NCBI GenBank assembly: GCA_900155495.1
Contig: FTLJ01001379.1
Span: 1-13,796, forward strand
DNA length: 13,796 nt
Origin: Porogramme epimiltina
Lineage: Eukaryota > Basidiomycota > Agaricomycetes > Polyporales > Polyporaceae
Direction: 5' to 3'
The first letter of the stretch is position 1, and the number at the start of each line of letters is the position of its first letter. The position numbers and the translations under genes are program-made. The notes below the pieces were generated by a model. It worked only from the letters and a program-made list of their open reading frames with translations. It had not been told where the DNA came from and made no database searches. Of this stretch, positions 1 through 9,442 are shown in pieces.

Positions 1-88
1 TGTTATATTTTTTTTTTGAAGGATGCGGCGACCACCGAGATCTACAGTAGAGCGCTCGGCGGCGGCGTCAGATGTGTATAAGAGGCGG
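1..88 (+). other. Sequencing adapter artefact (Illumina P5 + i5 index + Nextera read-1 adapter)
   Basis: Positions 19-47 match the 29-nt P5 primer, 48-55 are an 8-nt stretch in the i5 index place (tagagcgc), and 56-88 match the 33-nt Nextera read-1 adapter, including the transposase mosaic end (agatgtgtataagag exact at 70-84). Mismatches are at 21, 25, 47, 59, 64, 85 and 87, and every one is to G. A run of ten T (8-17) lies just before P5, as in flow-cell-grafted P5 oligos. The adapter sequences are from general knowledge; the match is read directly. This is an assembly artefact at a contig end and any ORF through it is meaningless. Confidence 0.95.
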
Positions 89-113
89 GGGGAGGAAGAC
101 GGGGGGAGGGGGG

Positions 114-518
114 CTGCATGGGATGTGGGCGAACATGCTCACGTTTGGGTGTGGGAGCCCGGTGAATGGGAACCGGGCGTGCATCGGGTACCGGTTCGCG
201 GTGAGCGAGTACGTTGCGTTTCTCTATGGGTTTGCGTGCTCTAACTGACTGATGACGTGGTGCGCAGGATCAAGGTCTTCCTCTTCGTGTTCCTGCGCGA
301 CCTCGAGTTCCTCGCGGACCCTGCTGTGGAGATCGAGAAGAAAGTCAAGTGCGTGCCTGGTCCTGTTTGTTCCACATCGGTGATGTGCTGACTGACACCA
401 TCGTTCTTCCCCCAGCGTCGTCACCCGCCCTTCTGTAAAGTCGGAGCCGGAGAGGGGGAACCAGATGCCGCTGTACGTGAGGCGCGCTAGCCCGCCCCCG
501 CCGTATTCCCCGTCATAA
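114..518 (+). CDS. Cytochrome P450, C-terminal fragment (5' end missing)
   Basis: Three exons can be read: about 114-208, 268-348 and 416-518 (stop TAA 516-518), with introns 209-267 (GTACGT...GCAG) and 349-415 (GTGCGT...CCAG). Exon 1 gives LHGMWANMLTFGCGSPVNG and then NRACIGYRFAVSE, the haem-binding loop with the thiolate cysteine in RACIG. Exon 2 gives IKVFLFVFLRDLEF and the third gives VVTRPSVKSEPERGNQMPLYVRR, a typical end for mushroom P450s, with a short proline-rich tail. It would be a haem-thiolate monooxygenase using electrons from P450 reductase at the ER; substrate unknown. It is a different subfamily from the P450 at 2668: the haem loop has NGNRAC here but GGPRGC there. The N-terminal ~85% is absent because the contig begins in adapter. 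Bases 89-113 are very G-rich and may be unreliable. Confidence 0.88.
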
Positions 519-589
519 CCCTCCCGCCCGCGCCCACCCCTACTCATCTCGGCGTCGGTGTCGACGTCGCGTTTGAGGGGGCTGGGATC

Positions 590-935
590 TTGCTTACCCC
601 CCCCCTCCCCCCTACCGCTTCCGCTCCCACCGCTACTGCTCCCACTAGGGCTCTCACCCCTGCTGCGTCCACCAGCGCTCGCGCGCACCCTCCTGCGCAC
701 ATCCGCACACACACCCTGTCTATCCATCTTTGCGCCCGCATCCGCACCTTGCTTATCCACCCCCTCCCCCGCCTGCGCCTTGATTACCCACCCACCCGCG
801 CCCGCACCTTGATTATCCCCCTCTCCACCTCTGCGCCCGCACACGCACCCCGCCTATCCACTAACGCGCCCGCGCCCGCACACATACATCCGCACGCTCT
901 CACACGTCCGTCCGCACCTGTACTCACACACTTAC
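590..935. repeat. Degenerate C-rich minisatellite
   Basis: Variants of a unit close to gcgcccgcaccttgattatcc recur at about 731, 771, 796, 829 and 865, with related pieces (tctatccatctttgcgcccgc) near 720. The + strand is almost free of G runs while C runs are frequent, so the minus strand is G-rich. Unit copies are too diverged to give an exact period by eye. Confidence 0.6.
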
Positions 936-985
936 ACACCCGCACTCTATTCTACTGTCTCATTGCTATCGAGGTGATCCGTCGC

Positions 986-1018
986 ACATACATACATGTA
1001 CATACGTACATACGTACT
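986..1018. repeat. Short tetranucleotide microsatellite (acat/acgt type)
   Basis: Consecutive acat, gtac and acgt units alternate over about 33 bases (catacatgtacatacgtac is part of it), which also makes the stretch nearly self-complementary. Confidence 0.7.
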
Positions 1019-1960
1019 TCTCCGCTTTGCCCGCGCGCGCGCCGGACTCTGGGGCCCCACCGGAGCGGCGGCGCGCCTGTGACAGTGTGTTGTTTTGTTT
1101 TTTATTACACTATGTATCGCGTAGTACATGCACGACGTATACATAATACTCTTTTTTGTTTATATGCGCGAGGCGAACGGGGTGCGAGTGTGGAGGGTGG
1201 GTCCGCGGGGGTCGTTGTCCTGGCTGGGTCGACTTGCGGGGTGCCTTGGGATGTAGCTACGTCATGGGAGGCTCTGGGGATATTTGAACTCTGGATGTTT
1301 AATTGCTTGCGGATCAGAGCTAGACTGCATTCGCATTGGGCTCTTCGATACCTGTGGTGAGCGACGGGTGTACGCTTCGCAAGATAAGAACGGTACACAA
1401 GGATTACCGACCAGTAATTGAACGCTGTAGCTATAGGCCTATTCGGAGGTCACAGGGTGGCGCCGTGGCGCGATCTGAGAGATTTGAGACTCAGCGCAGG
1501 CGGATATGGATACTCCGACCCCGCGACGATCTCCTACGGCGGCGGCGCAAGTTTGCGCGAAACCTTGACCGCTCTTCGATATCTCGATGTCTCGCGCTCG
1601 TGCAACGGTCACCATGCAGATGCCCGCTGCCCGCGCGCGCTGCAAGGGCTCCCTCCCCTCCTCGGCCTCGGTCTCGGATTCTCTCGACCCGGACGCGAAG
1701 AAGGCGGGCCCCGAGGGCAAGGGCGGTCCGGCGTTGGAAGGCGCTTCTCACGGCGGGTGCACGCTTCGGTGCGTGTCGACGACGTCGAACTTGTCTCACG
1801 CCCGGGGCGCGGCTTCTCCGAGGTGGCTTCTGGTGTCTTGTTTGTTGCCTAGGGCGCCGACTCGCCCTGCCGCTGTATGCAGGCGGACGACTCGCGGGCG
1901 GCGATACTGCTGAACAAGACGTGTCTCAGGGCGGCCTGTGCAACAGCGACGGCGGCTCGT

Positions 1961-1992
1961 TCCTCATCATCATCTTCGTCATCATCCTCGTC
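1961..1992. repeat. Trinucleotide microsatellite (TCA/TCG)
   Basis: Tandem tca and tcg/tct units (tcctcatcatcatcttcgtc and onward), followed directly by two copies of cagttggg. The copy B counterpart has no such array. Confidence 0.75.
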
Positions 1993-2155
1993 AGTTGGGT
2001 CAGTTGGGAAGGCGCGGTCGGGGCGTGCTCCGAGTCGTCAGCGGCGCGCTGTTCTCCGCCAGATGCGCGGCAGGGAGGGAGCCCCGCGCGCGGCGTGCGC
2101 GGTGGGCCGCCTTCCCTTCTCGCTGGCCAGGGACGCGCGCGCCGTGGATTGGGGG

Positions 2156-2163
2156 CCCACAAT
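2156..2163. other. Empty target site matching the copy B transposon insertion
   Basis: The octamer cccacaat is followed by gacgtgt. In copy B the same place reads CCCACATT, then the 80-bp element, then CCCACATT again followed by gaggacgtgt. One base of the octamer differs between copies. It shows the pre-insertion state. Confidence 0.75.
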
Positions 2164-2667
2164 GACGTGTCTGCGGCGCACCCGTCAGCGCGCGCGCTCC
2201 CACCGGGGGCACTCTAGGACGTACGTAGAACGGGCGATGGATGGAGTCGCCGCAAATAGAGATAGAGTCGCCGGGCGGTCCCACGGGGGCTCGACATCGC
2301 ACGCCGCGGACGGGCTGGGAGGCTTCTTCGCCCGCCTGGGCCCCGCTGCCCGCTTCGCACGGCGCACGCGCGCGTGGGGCCCGTGTCGGACACTCGTCAG
2401 TCGACAGGCCGCTTCCCCACCTGAGCCTCGCGCTGCGCGGGGCTCCTGCCAGCGGCCAGCCACTGTCCGCCGGGTGGCACGCCCCCGTCAGCGCGCCCGC
2501 GCCCGCACGGAGGTCGCCTTCCCTTTCTATCCCCATCTCCCTCGTCCTCCCTTGCGCTCTTGCGCTCGCACCGTGCCCGCGACACCCCGCTCCTCGACCA
2601 CCTGCGGCTTTGAAACTCGAACGGACGCCCTTTGGATTGCGACCGCGGACGAACAGTGGCCGAAAAC

Positions 2668-5037
2668 ATGGTCGAAACGACCTCTGCCGTATACCTGTTA
2701 GCGACGGTGGCCGCGCTCTACGTAGTCCAAAAGGTGATCGAACATCGGCGCGTGGTGCGCGCCATTGGGTACGTCCTTGCCTCTCTTCGCGTCCGTGCGT
2801 CCGTCGGTGCCCATTCTGAACACCGCACGTTCGCAGCGGCTGGCCGGGCCACCGCACGCTCTTCAACGACCGCTTCGTATGGTTCCCGTTCGCCGTCCCC
2901 GGCGTCTCCCCGGGCATGCAGCGCACCTTCTACCAAAAGTACAACGACTTTGCCGAGGCTGGCTGGGACGTCGTCACCTCCGTGCGTCGCGTTCCTCGCT
3001 CGGGCCCGCGCACATGCTTACGTATGAACAGGTCAACTTTTGGCCAACGCCGCAGGCGGTGTACTACGTCGCGGACCCCGCGATCACCAAGGTGAGCACG
3101 TTGGCGGGCGGGCGCGATGCAGAACAGCGCTGAAGCAACAGCGCCGCGCAGGAGGTCGTCGGCGCGCGGGCGCGCTTCCCGAAGCCTGTCGAGATGTACG
3201 ATCTCCTCGCCGTTTTTGGCTCCAACATCCTTGTCACCGAGGGCGACGAGTGGAAGCGCCAGCGCAAGATTGCCGCCCCCGCGTTCTCCGAGGTGCGTAT
3301 CTTGGTCTCTATTTTTCTGTTTGTGGGTTGCGCGCATTATGCTCACTCGCTCGCACTCAGAAAAACAACAGACTTGTGTGGAATGAGACGTTGCTCATAC
3401 TCGAGGACCTCTTCCAGAACGTATGGGGGGATAAGGATGTGATCGAGCTGGACAACATCATGGACGTCACGGTTCAGGTGGGTCTTCCCGTCCTGCAACT
3501 TAAAGAGGCGCGACTATACGCTTATCTACGTTCTTCCTAGATCACGCTCCTCGTCATTGGCGTGGCGGGCTTCGGGCGGCGCATGTCCTGGCATGAGGAG
3601 TCGATCGCTCCCCCTGGGCATTCCATGACGTTCAAGGTCAGTCTTCCTCAAAAGCTCACGCGGTCTGTCACGTGACTGACACGACCGACCTTTGCAGGAC
3701 GCGATGCACGAAGTCTCGCACCGGCTTTTCCTATATGTCATCTTTCCGAGCTGGATGCTACGCTGGGGCACCCCGACAACGCGGAAGTTCATGCGCGCGT
3801 TCGACGAGCTCAAGGTATGTCTGTCGACCTCCCCACCCCTTCCCGCCCCTCCTCGCGCGGACCTACTACCGAGAACTTACCGCGGACCTGGTAGAAATAT
3901 CTCGCAGAGATGGTGGAGGCGCGACGCACGAACGAGGCGAAAGAGCTGCGCTACGACCTCTTCAGCAACCTCCTCGACGCGAACGAGGACGAGACCGACA
4001 GCGAGTCGAAGCTGACGGACAGCAAGCTCATCGGTGCGTGGGCGCGCTCCCCCGGCGTTCGCGCGTAGTCTGACCTGACGCGCGCGCAGGAAACGTGTTC
4101 CTCTTCTTGACCGCGGGATATGAGGTAAGTAGAAACCTCCGCGCGACTACCCTATCCTTGCTGACGCGGCTCCGCCAGACTACCGCGCACACGCTCGCAT
4201 ATGCGTTCATCCTCCTCGCGCTGTACCCAGAGGAGCAGGAGAAGTTCTACCAGAACATCAAGTCCGTCCTTCCCACCGACCGGGCGCCCGTACGTGCCTC
4301 TACTCCTCTCGCGCTGTGTTGCTTTGCTGACAGAGCGCCAGACGTACGAAGACTTCGGCTCGCTCTCCTACTCCCTCGCGTGCGTCCCTGCTCCCAACAT
4401 TCGCGCGCGAGACACCTACTAACGCTGCGCCCGCCCGATAGCGTCCTCAACGAGACGCTGCGCTGGTTCCCGCCCGTCGTCGACATCCCCAAGGAGAGCG
4501 CAGAGGACACCGTCTTCACGGTCACGAACGCCGCGGGCGAGAAGGCAACGATCCCCGTCCCGCGCGGCGCCGGCGTCACCCTCTGCGTGCCCTCGCTGCA
4601 CCACAACCGTACGCCTCCCCCTCCCTCCCCCTACTTGCCCCCTTCCCCGTACCCACTGACCCCACGCGCGTCCCCTTCGCAGCACGCTATTGGGACGACC
4701 CCGAGGCATTCAAGCCCGCGCGTTTCCTGGGCAACTACCCGCGCGACGCGTTCCTGCCCTTCTCGGGCGGCCCGCGCGGGTGCATCGGGCGCGGGTTCGC
4801 AGAGACGGAGGGCGTCGCGGTGCTCTCGCTCCTGGTGGCGCGCTACCGCGTCGAGGTGCGCGACGAGCCGCGCTTCCGGGGGGAGACGTTTGAGGAGCGG
4901 AAGGGGCGGTTGTTGAGGAGCCAGCATAGTTTGACGATTTAGTGAGTGTGGTTTTGTGGGTGTGGTACTTTGGCTGATTGCACGCTTTGTTTTGTGGTAG
5001 CCCGGAGAACGCGCCGTTGGTGTTTAGGCGGCGGTGA
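2668..5037 (+). CDS. Cytochrome P450 monooxygenase, complete (copy A)
   Basis: Fourteen exons give an uninterrupted 520-residue protein: 2668-2768, 2837-2981, 3032-3091, 3152-3292, 3361-3477, 3541-3636, 3698-3814, 3895-4033, 4090-4124, 4179-4289, 4342-4379, 4442-4608, 4683-4941, 5001-5037. All 13 introns are GT-AG and 50-80 nt; one has a TACTAAC branch site (about 4417). Residues about 7-24 (AVYLLATVAALYVVQKVI) are the N-terminal ER anchor. The C-helix WxxxR is W136/R140, the I-helix AGYET is 314-318, ExxR is E371/R374, a PERF-like KPARF follows at 433-437, and the haem loop FSGGPRGCIG is 449-458 with thiolate C456. Length is normal for a microsomal fungal P450. The last intron matters: reading through 4942 would stop at TAG, whereas splicing adds the usual ending PENAPLVFRRR. 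Family number and substrate cannot be told from sequence alone. It converges on the minus-strand gene at 5579. Confidence 0.93.
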
Positions 5038-5578
5038 GACAGACGGGTGGGGTGGGGGCTTAGGCCTTAGGGACTAGTTCCTTAATGCTTCGATTATTGT
5101 TATCACAGGGTCTGTTGCTCGACCGCTACTTGATTCTTGAGTGACTTTGACGTAGTCCGTTGTCGGCCACATCTAGACTTTGTACGATTTCTGCCTAGGG
5201 GCGGACAATCCTAGGGATCCTAAAGTGCATAGCGCGATGTTGTCAGCTCTCAACCGCCGACATGGAAATTAAGCCTTAGAATGTCTCGAAACATCAGAGA
5301 GGCTGGTGTCGATGTCTCGATAATAAATGCTAAGGCCATATGATTAGACCATGTCTTAGGATCAACCAAAACCTCCGAACCTTGGAGGAATAGGGCCTCT
5401 GCACCTTACGTTCAACGACGGCTGTCTCTACGTCGACAGCTGTAGAGCAACGCTCCTCGGGGGACGAATGCGGGGCCTTATTCTAAGTGTACTTGAAAAA
5501 GCTTCTAGTGAAATCAGAAATGCGCATAGAGGCTGTAGGTGACTTGGTAACGTAGCTACGATGTGCAAGGTAAGGATA
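5038..5578. other. Intergenic region between convergent genes
   Basis: This holds the 3' flanks of both the P450 and the membrane-protein gene. There is an aataaa at 5322-5327 on the + strand, rather far (about 285 nt) from the P450 stop. A small nested hairpin lies at 5421-5447 (gctgtc/gacagc and ctctac/gtagag). No open reading frame of note; copy B has no recognisable counterpart. Confidence 0.6.
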
Positions 5579-8230
5579 TCAAGTAGGACGGGACGAGACG
5601 GGGTGAGGAAGAATTTCTGGTAAATCCGAAAGGGGAATAGAGGTCTGCTGAGTCACCGGAACGGCCCTTAAACGGAAATTCGGAATGAGCCCAGTACTCC
5701 TCCGCAACCACGCTCTCGTTCGACCGAATAACTGCGGAGAAATTTCAGGTTCAGGAGGGATGGGTAGAGGAAGGGAGTCGCGAGCAGAGGGGCTCGAGTT
5801 GTCGGGGTCCGCCCTGAATTGGGGCAATAGTTGTCCCAGGATTATGATGACATTCAGTGCGTATAGATGAGCCCTCTTCCGGATATTGGTCCAGTATGTG
5901 CGAAAAGTCGTGCTGAATTTTGGCAAACACATGCGAGCCTTGGCTATGAGCCCCATTGAGACCGTGTGGACCCTCGAACGGGTAGGGGCCTTGACTATAA
6001 CAACCCTCCTTAACTCGTGCAGTTTGCGCGACAGCTGGATAATCCTTGTTGGGGGATCCCAATTACCGTTGAAGATCGCAACGCCAATGATCAGGGCACA
6101 GAATCCAAATGTGGCACCAGTGAAGGTTTGAGTAGGCTTGCTCGTTCGCCAGAAACATTCCCATGCTATAGCACCGGCGAAGAAGAGCAGTCTGTCAAGG
6201 ATAAACTGTTTACATCGAAGATTGACGCGCAAATATAACCATGCACTTACGACCACAAGAACAGCGCTGTCGGGATGCCGAAAAGTGCCAAAAGCAGTTT
6301 GATGCGGCCAGTTCTGAGCGCGCGTGCCGCTAGATAAGTTATCTAGGTAGAGATAGACGTCAACTTATCAAGACAGACAACCTGGATCCATGCGCATGGC
6401 ACTCACCCCACCAGAGTCGTATGCATATTGGCTATCGGCGATGAGCTGTTGCCGCCTGAGAACTGTGCAGACGATGACATTTGCGATACTCAGTAACAAG
6501 GATATATAGCTGATGATTTGCCCAGCGGAGCGATTGACGGGGTTTGAGTCGATGCTCTGGATAGCTAAGAAACCAACGTTTGCACTAAGGACGACGGTGG
6601 TCTGGAAGTATCGTGATGAAAACGAATATGAAGTATCCTGCAAAAATACATGAATAAGAACTTACTGGAGTTATTGAAGCGACCCATTCACCCTGGAGTT
6701 CCTCAATAAATTTGGACCAATACCTGTGATTGAGTTGTTGGTCAACATGGCATATTTTTTTCAGGCGTTTCGCGTATATGTGTGGCGAGTAAAACAGCAC
6801 CCAGTTCAGAAGAGTAAACCACCATCGGTAGCTTATAGTATCAGGGGGACTTTGTATGCTTTGATCCGCGTCAAGCTGAGCACAACGTTCTCCATAATAC
6901 GTGACCACTTTCTCTGAGACTGGCCAAAACGGTGGTAAGGTGCAAGCTTACAACCACTGAGTATCCAATATACTCACTGAACAGTGACATTATGCGAGCT
7001 ACATTAAACTGACGTTAGCATTTGATGACGAATGGCGCTGCACAATAAGCTACTCGCCGAAAGAGGCCATTTGATAAGAGCTAATATCTTGCTCTGCTGT
7101 GCTCGCAATACATGTCAAGAACTCGCAGTGGGGTCTTGTGGCGCCTAGCTCGACTTACGATGGGTGCGAATTCCCTCGATTATGTTGTGAAAATCATGGA
7201 GAACGTCTGGGCTGTATGGTGTAGTGGACACGTTGGAGGTCTCCTGGTCTAGTCAGCGAGTCAGCCGCATGAAATACGTACCACTGCGTGCCTTATTTGG
7301 TCACCTACCAACGAGACAAAATCCAATTTCGTCAAGTAGCTCTTCAACTGTCTTTTCTGAGAGAAGACGTCCATGAGGAAACATGAACATGTGGTCCCAA
7401 TATAGCCTCTGCGCCGCTAAACCTGTTCAAGAGTGAGCCTTCGCAGCTTTCGTTCCACCTTGGGTAGACTGCTGTGGAACTTACTGAGATGATGTCTACT
7501 GACGATAGGGACGTTCTCTGAACTGCAGAAGAAATTCTTGTCTACATTGTCCAAGTAGAACACCTCTTCCCGTCTCATGTCGCACAGGTAATAGCACCCG
7601 ATGTTATCGCCTTCGTCGTCGATGTACATGAGCAATCCTGCCTCGATGTCCTCGAGATCAATACAATCCGAGTGTTCTTTCAGTTTCTCGAGGAGCAGCA
7701 CACGTGTTTTCTCAACCAAACGGAGTTTATCGGGATCGTATAGGTATTCGTTAGTGTAGAAGTTCTGCGCGGGAGCCTGGTGCTGAGATCGAGGAGATCC
7801 GTGGAGAAATAGCAGTGTAACGTACCTTGTTTCGGAAGTAGGGACGGCCCTCTGGGTGAATGTACTGCCTCCAACCGGTTCCGAGAAGCTCTTTCCTATT
7901 ACGCAGTTAGTGTTTGTACTGAAAATTTGGAGTAGACTAAGGATCAACCTTGTCGGAATGTTGTTGAAAGCTTTGATCTCTTTGTAGTTTTCGGGGATTG
8001 TGTTACTGTTTTGTTGTTACTTGTTAGACGAGTCCACATGTGGGATCCAGTGAAAACACTCACAGTGGCTCTTGCGTATACCTCGCCAGCATATACATGC
8101 CGACCGGAGCAGTGCCCAGGAAGACAGTCAGATCATCCTTAGCCTCGTACATGATCGGCCCTCTAATCATAGCGTCGTGTTCTGGATCTGCACAGGGGCT
8201 CTCTGAGGAACCATCGTGACCTGATGGCAT
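5579..8230 (-). CDS. Uncharacterised WW-like, multi-span membrane protein (copy A)
   Basis: Eleven minus-strand exons join in frame: 8230-8064, 8005-7949, 7895-7826, 7764-7485, 7416-7309, 7248-7159, 6998-6978 (micro-exon), 6919-6666, 6601-6407, 6342-6251, 6191-5579, giving 648 residues from the ATG at 8230. Residues about 82-98 (GWRQYIHPEGRPYFRNK) form a WW-like motif with the leading W and the later YF, but not a proven WW domain. A hydrophilic middle follows. Hydrophobic stretches begin at about 350 (VVLSANVGFLAIQSID), 374 (GQIISYISLLLSIANVIVC), 426-460 and 466-486, so about four membrane spans, then a ~160-residue Pro/Ser-rich tail. I know similar predicted proteins as multigene families in mushroom genomes, without assigned function. 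The intron 7948-7896 has an unusual GTTGAT donor. The N-terminus is uncertain: an in-frame extension through an intron 8432-8284 to an ATG at 8586 is possible (717 residues). Confidence 0.8.
6978..6998 (-). other. 21-nt micro-exon of the copy A membrane-protein gene
   Basis: Acceptor TAG at 7001-6999 and donor GTGAGT starting at 6977 bound 21 nt, phase 1 on both sides, encoding approximately PRIMSLF between ...GIRTH and SEKVVTYYGER. The same position, length and phase occur in copy B. Without it, the two genes would share an unusually long (~230-nt) intron. Confidence 0.75.
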
Positions 8231-8878
8231 CTTTGTGGTTGCGGGTCCTCGTCGATGAAGAGGAGTATATTCTCCACGGGGAACTGAAAGTCCAGTGCCT
8301 GATGGGTTGGGCAAGACCTCGTAAGAGAGTTGGTAGTGATGGAGAGGTTGACTCGATATGATTGCGAGCCATGTTACCTTCAAACGTGCTGATCACGGTG
8401 GGAGCGCAGGCGATGTGTACGTCCGGAGGTACCTGGATAGTAGGCGATCACTTTCAACAGTCGTGATAGCTCGAGGGGGCAGAGGGCTGGGAGGCAAAGA
8501 GATGGGCAACGGGCCCTATATACATGCGCATGCGTTAGCAGTGCCGGAGTCATCGTAGGACAGTTTTTCCACGAGGTGGAAGACATTCGAGAAGTTTCAT
8601 GTACGGGCGGTTTGTCGGAACAATTCTGTATTCTGTGAAGCATGTGGCGACCTCGAAGATGTGTTTAACGTTGTCAGGGACCTTTTGTGCTATACGTCTT
8701 CCCAGAGTCTAGACAAGAGTTCCCGTGGTGCCAAATCTATGTCCTGGTCAGTTGCAAGTCAAGTCGACTGTCGGATTGAGCGGATCGTCATCACAAATGT
8801 CAAGCCTAGAGACGCTGTTCCGCCAGCGTTTGCCGCACACGTAGTCGGCACGTGACTCCATAGAACGCAACGCAGAAG
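8231..8878. other. 5' flank of the membrane-protein gene and junction to copy B
   Basis: The minus strand at 8230-8586 shows pieces that look coding (PPDVHIACAPTVISTFE, LLKVIAYYP, FQFPVENILLFIDEDPQPQ) but in different frames. They are either separated by introns I cannot fix or are damaged by small indels. A stop-to-stop run of 52 codons lies at 8708-8550 (minus) without a start codon. Bases 8710-8878 show nothing recognisable. The promoter of the minus-strand gene must lie here. Confidence 0.45.
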
Positions 8879-9194
8879 GCGCGTGTTTGCGCGAAAAAGT
8901 TCGACCGCCTTTCGATATCTTGATTCTTGTGCAACGCCCACCATGCAGATGTGTGCGTGCCGCACGCGCAAGAGCTTCCAGTCTCTGATCCTCTCAACCC
9001 GGACACGAGGAAGCGGGCCTCGAAGGTGCCGGCAATAGTGCTCCCACGTTGCAAGGCGTTTTCCACGACCGGGGTGCGCTGGCCCCTGCACGCTCGAGTC
9101 GGACCCCAGCCTTGAGGCCCACGATTGGGGAAGGCTTCTCCAAGTATGTTCTGTCATCTTGTTATCTAGGGCGTCCGCTCTTCCTGCGATGTAT

Positions 9195-9209
9195 GGGGGG
9201 GGGGGGGGG
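9195..9209. repeat. G15 homopolymer
   Basis: Fifteen consecutive G. The matching place in copy A reads tatgcaggcgg, so the run is specific to copy B. The exact length may be a sequencing or assembly estimate. Confidence 0.7.
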
Positions 9210-9442
9210 CACTGCGCCCAGTGACCGGTGCGGAACACGGGATCTCGATCGCCAACTTGAGCCAGGTTGAACGCGCGGTCGGGGCGGGCGTGCCCCGAGT
9301 TGTCAACGACGCCCTGTTCTCTGGTGGATGGGAAGCAGAAAAAGAACATCGGGCGCGGCGCGGCGCATGGTGAGTTTCCTTCCGTTCGCGCTGGGCCGCT
9401 GGCGGAGGGCGCCCGGACCGGGCCGGGCTGGATGCCCACATT

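Larger units (their letters stand above)
519..1544. other. Intergenic region with low-complexity DNA
   Basis: This stretch lies between the first P450 and the start of the duplicated block. It has a strongly strand-biased C-rich tract (590-935), a short tetranucleotide array (986-1018) and a T-rich patch (about 1088-1160). Long open frames exist on both strands, but they translate to Pro/Ala/Thr/Arg-rich low-complexity sequence without any domain I recognise, as expected of GC-rich repeats. I see no gene. Confidence 0.6.
1545..2667 (+). promoter_or_regulatory. Upstream region of the P450 gene, shared with copy B
   Basis: This ~1.1-kb GC-rich stretch aligns in patches with 8879-9985. Shared patches include the gtttgcgcga...gatatct...caccatgcagatg block (1551-1623), the cgcggtcggggcg...gag.tgtca block (about 2013-2040 against 9275-9302) and gacactcg...cgacaggccgctt (about 2390-2415 against 9735-9750). 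No TATA box or clear start site was found. Open frames are numerous but disagree between the two copies, which argues that this is 5' regulatory or leader DNA rather than a gene. Confidence 0.45.
1545..7484. repeat. Tandem segmental duplication, copy A
   Basis: Copy A contains the upstream region, the P450 gene and the minus-strand membrane gene in the same order and orientation as copy B. Anchors: gtttgcgcga at 1551 and 8885; caccatgcagatg at 1611 and 8940; the P450 start at 2668 and 9986; cgcgacagct in the membrane gene at about 6028 and 12340. The offset is about 7.33 kb at the left and about 6.3 kb at the right because the 3' half of the P450 is missing from copy B. The right limit given is where homology with copy B ends near the window edge. 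Divergence is substantial, so the duplication is not recent. Confidence 0.88.

Noticed and set aside
23..244. 73-codon open frame at the left end
   Set aside because: Its first 22 codons translate the sequencing adapter, and the rest is out of frame with the P450 haem loop.
224..844. 206-codon minus-strand open frame
   Set aside because: It is antisense to the P450 C-terminal exons and the C-rich repeat; the product is Gly/Arg/Ser-rich without a domain.
2000..2926. 308-codon minus-strand open frame
   Set aside because: GC-rich shadow frame over the upstream region and first P450 exons; Arg/Ala/Pro-rich, not matched in copy B.
5061..5340. ggccttag / ctaaggcc inverted pair as possible transposon ends
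   Set aside because: Only 8 bp, with no target-site duplication around it and no empty site for comparison.
6638..6665. 28-nt intron (GTAAGT...GCAG) in the membrane gene
   Set aside because: Too short; using the acceptor at 6602 gives a 64-nt intron and restores alignment with copy B (P|TTVVLSANVGF against P|TAVVLTANVGF).
8550..8708. 52-codon stop-to-stop stretch on the minus strand, protein-like (PDNVKHIFEVATCFTEYR)
   Set aside because: No start codon, no convincing splice donor and no family match; kept only as a remark in the flank entry.
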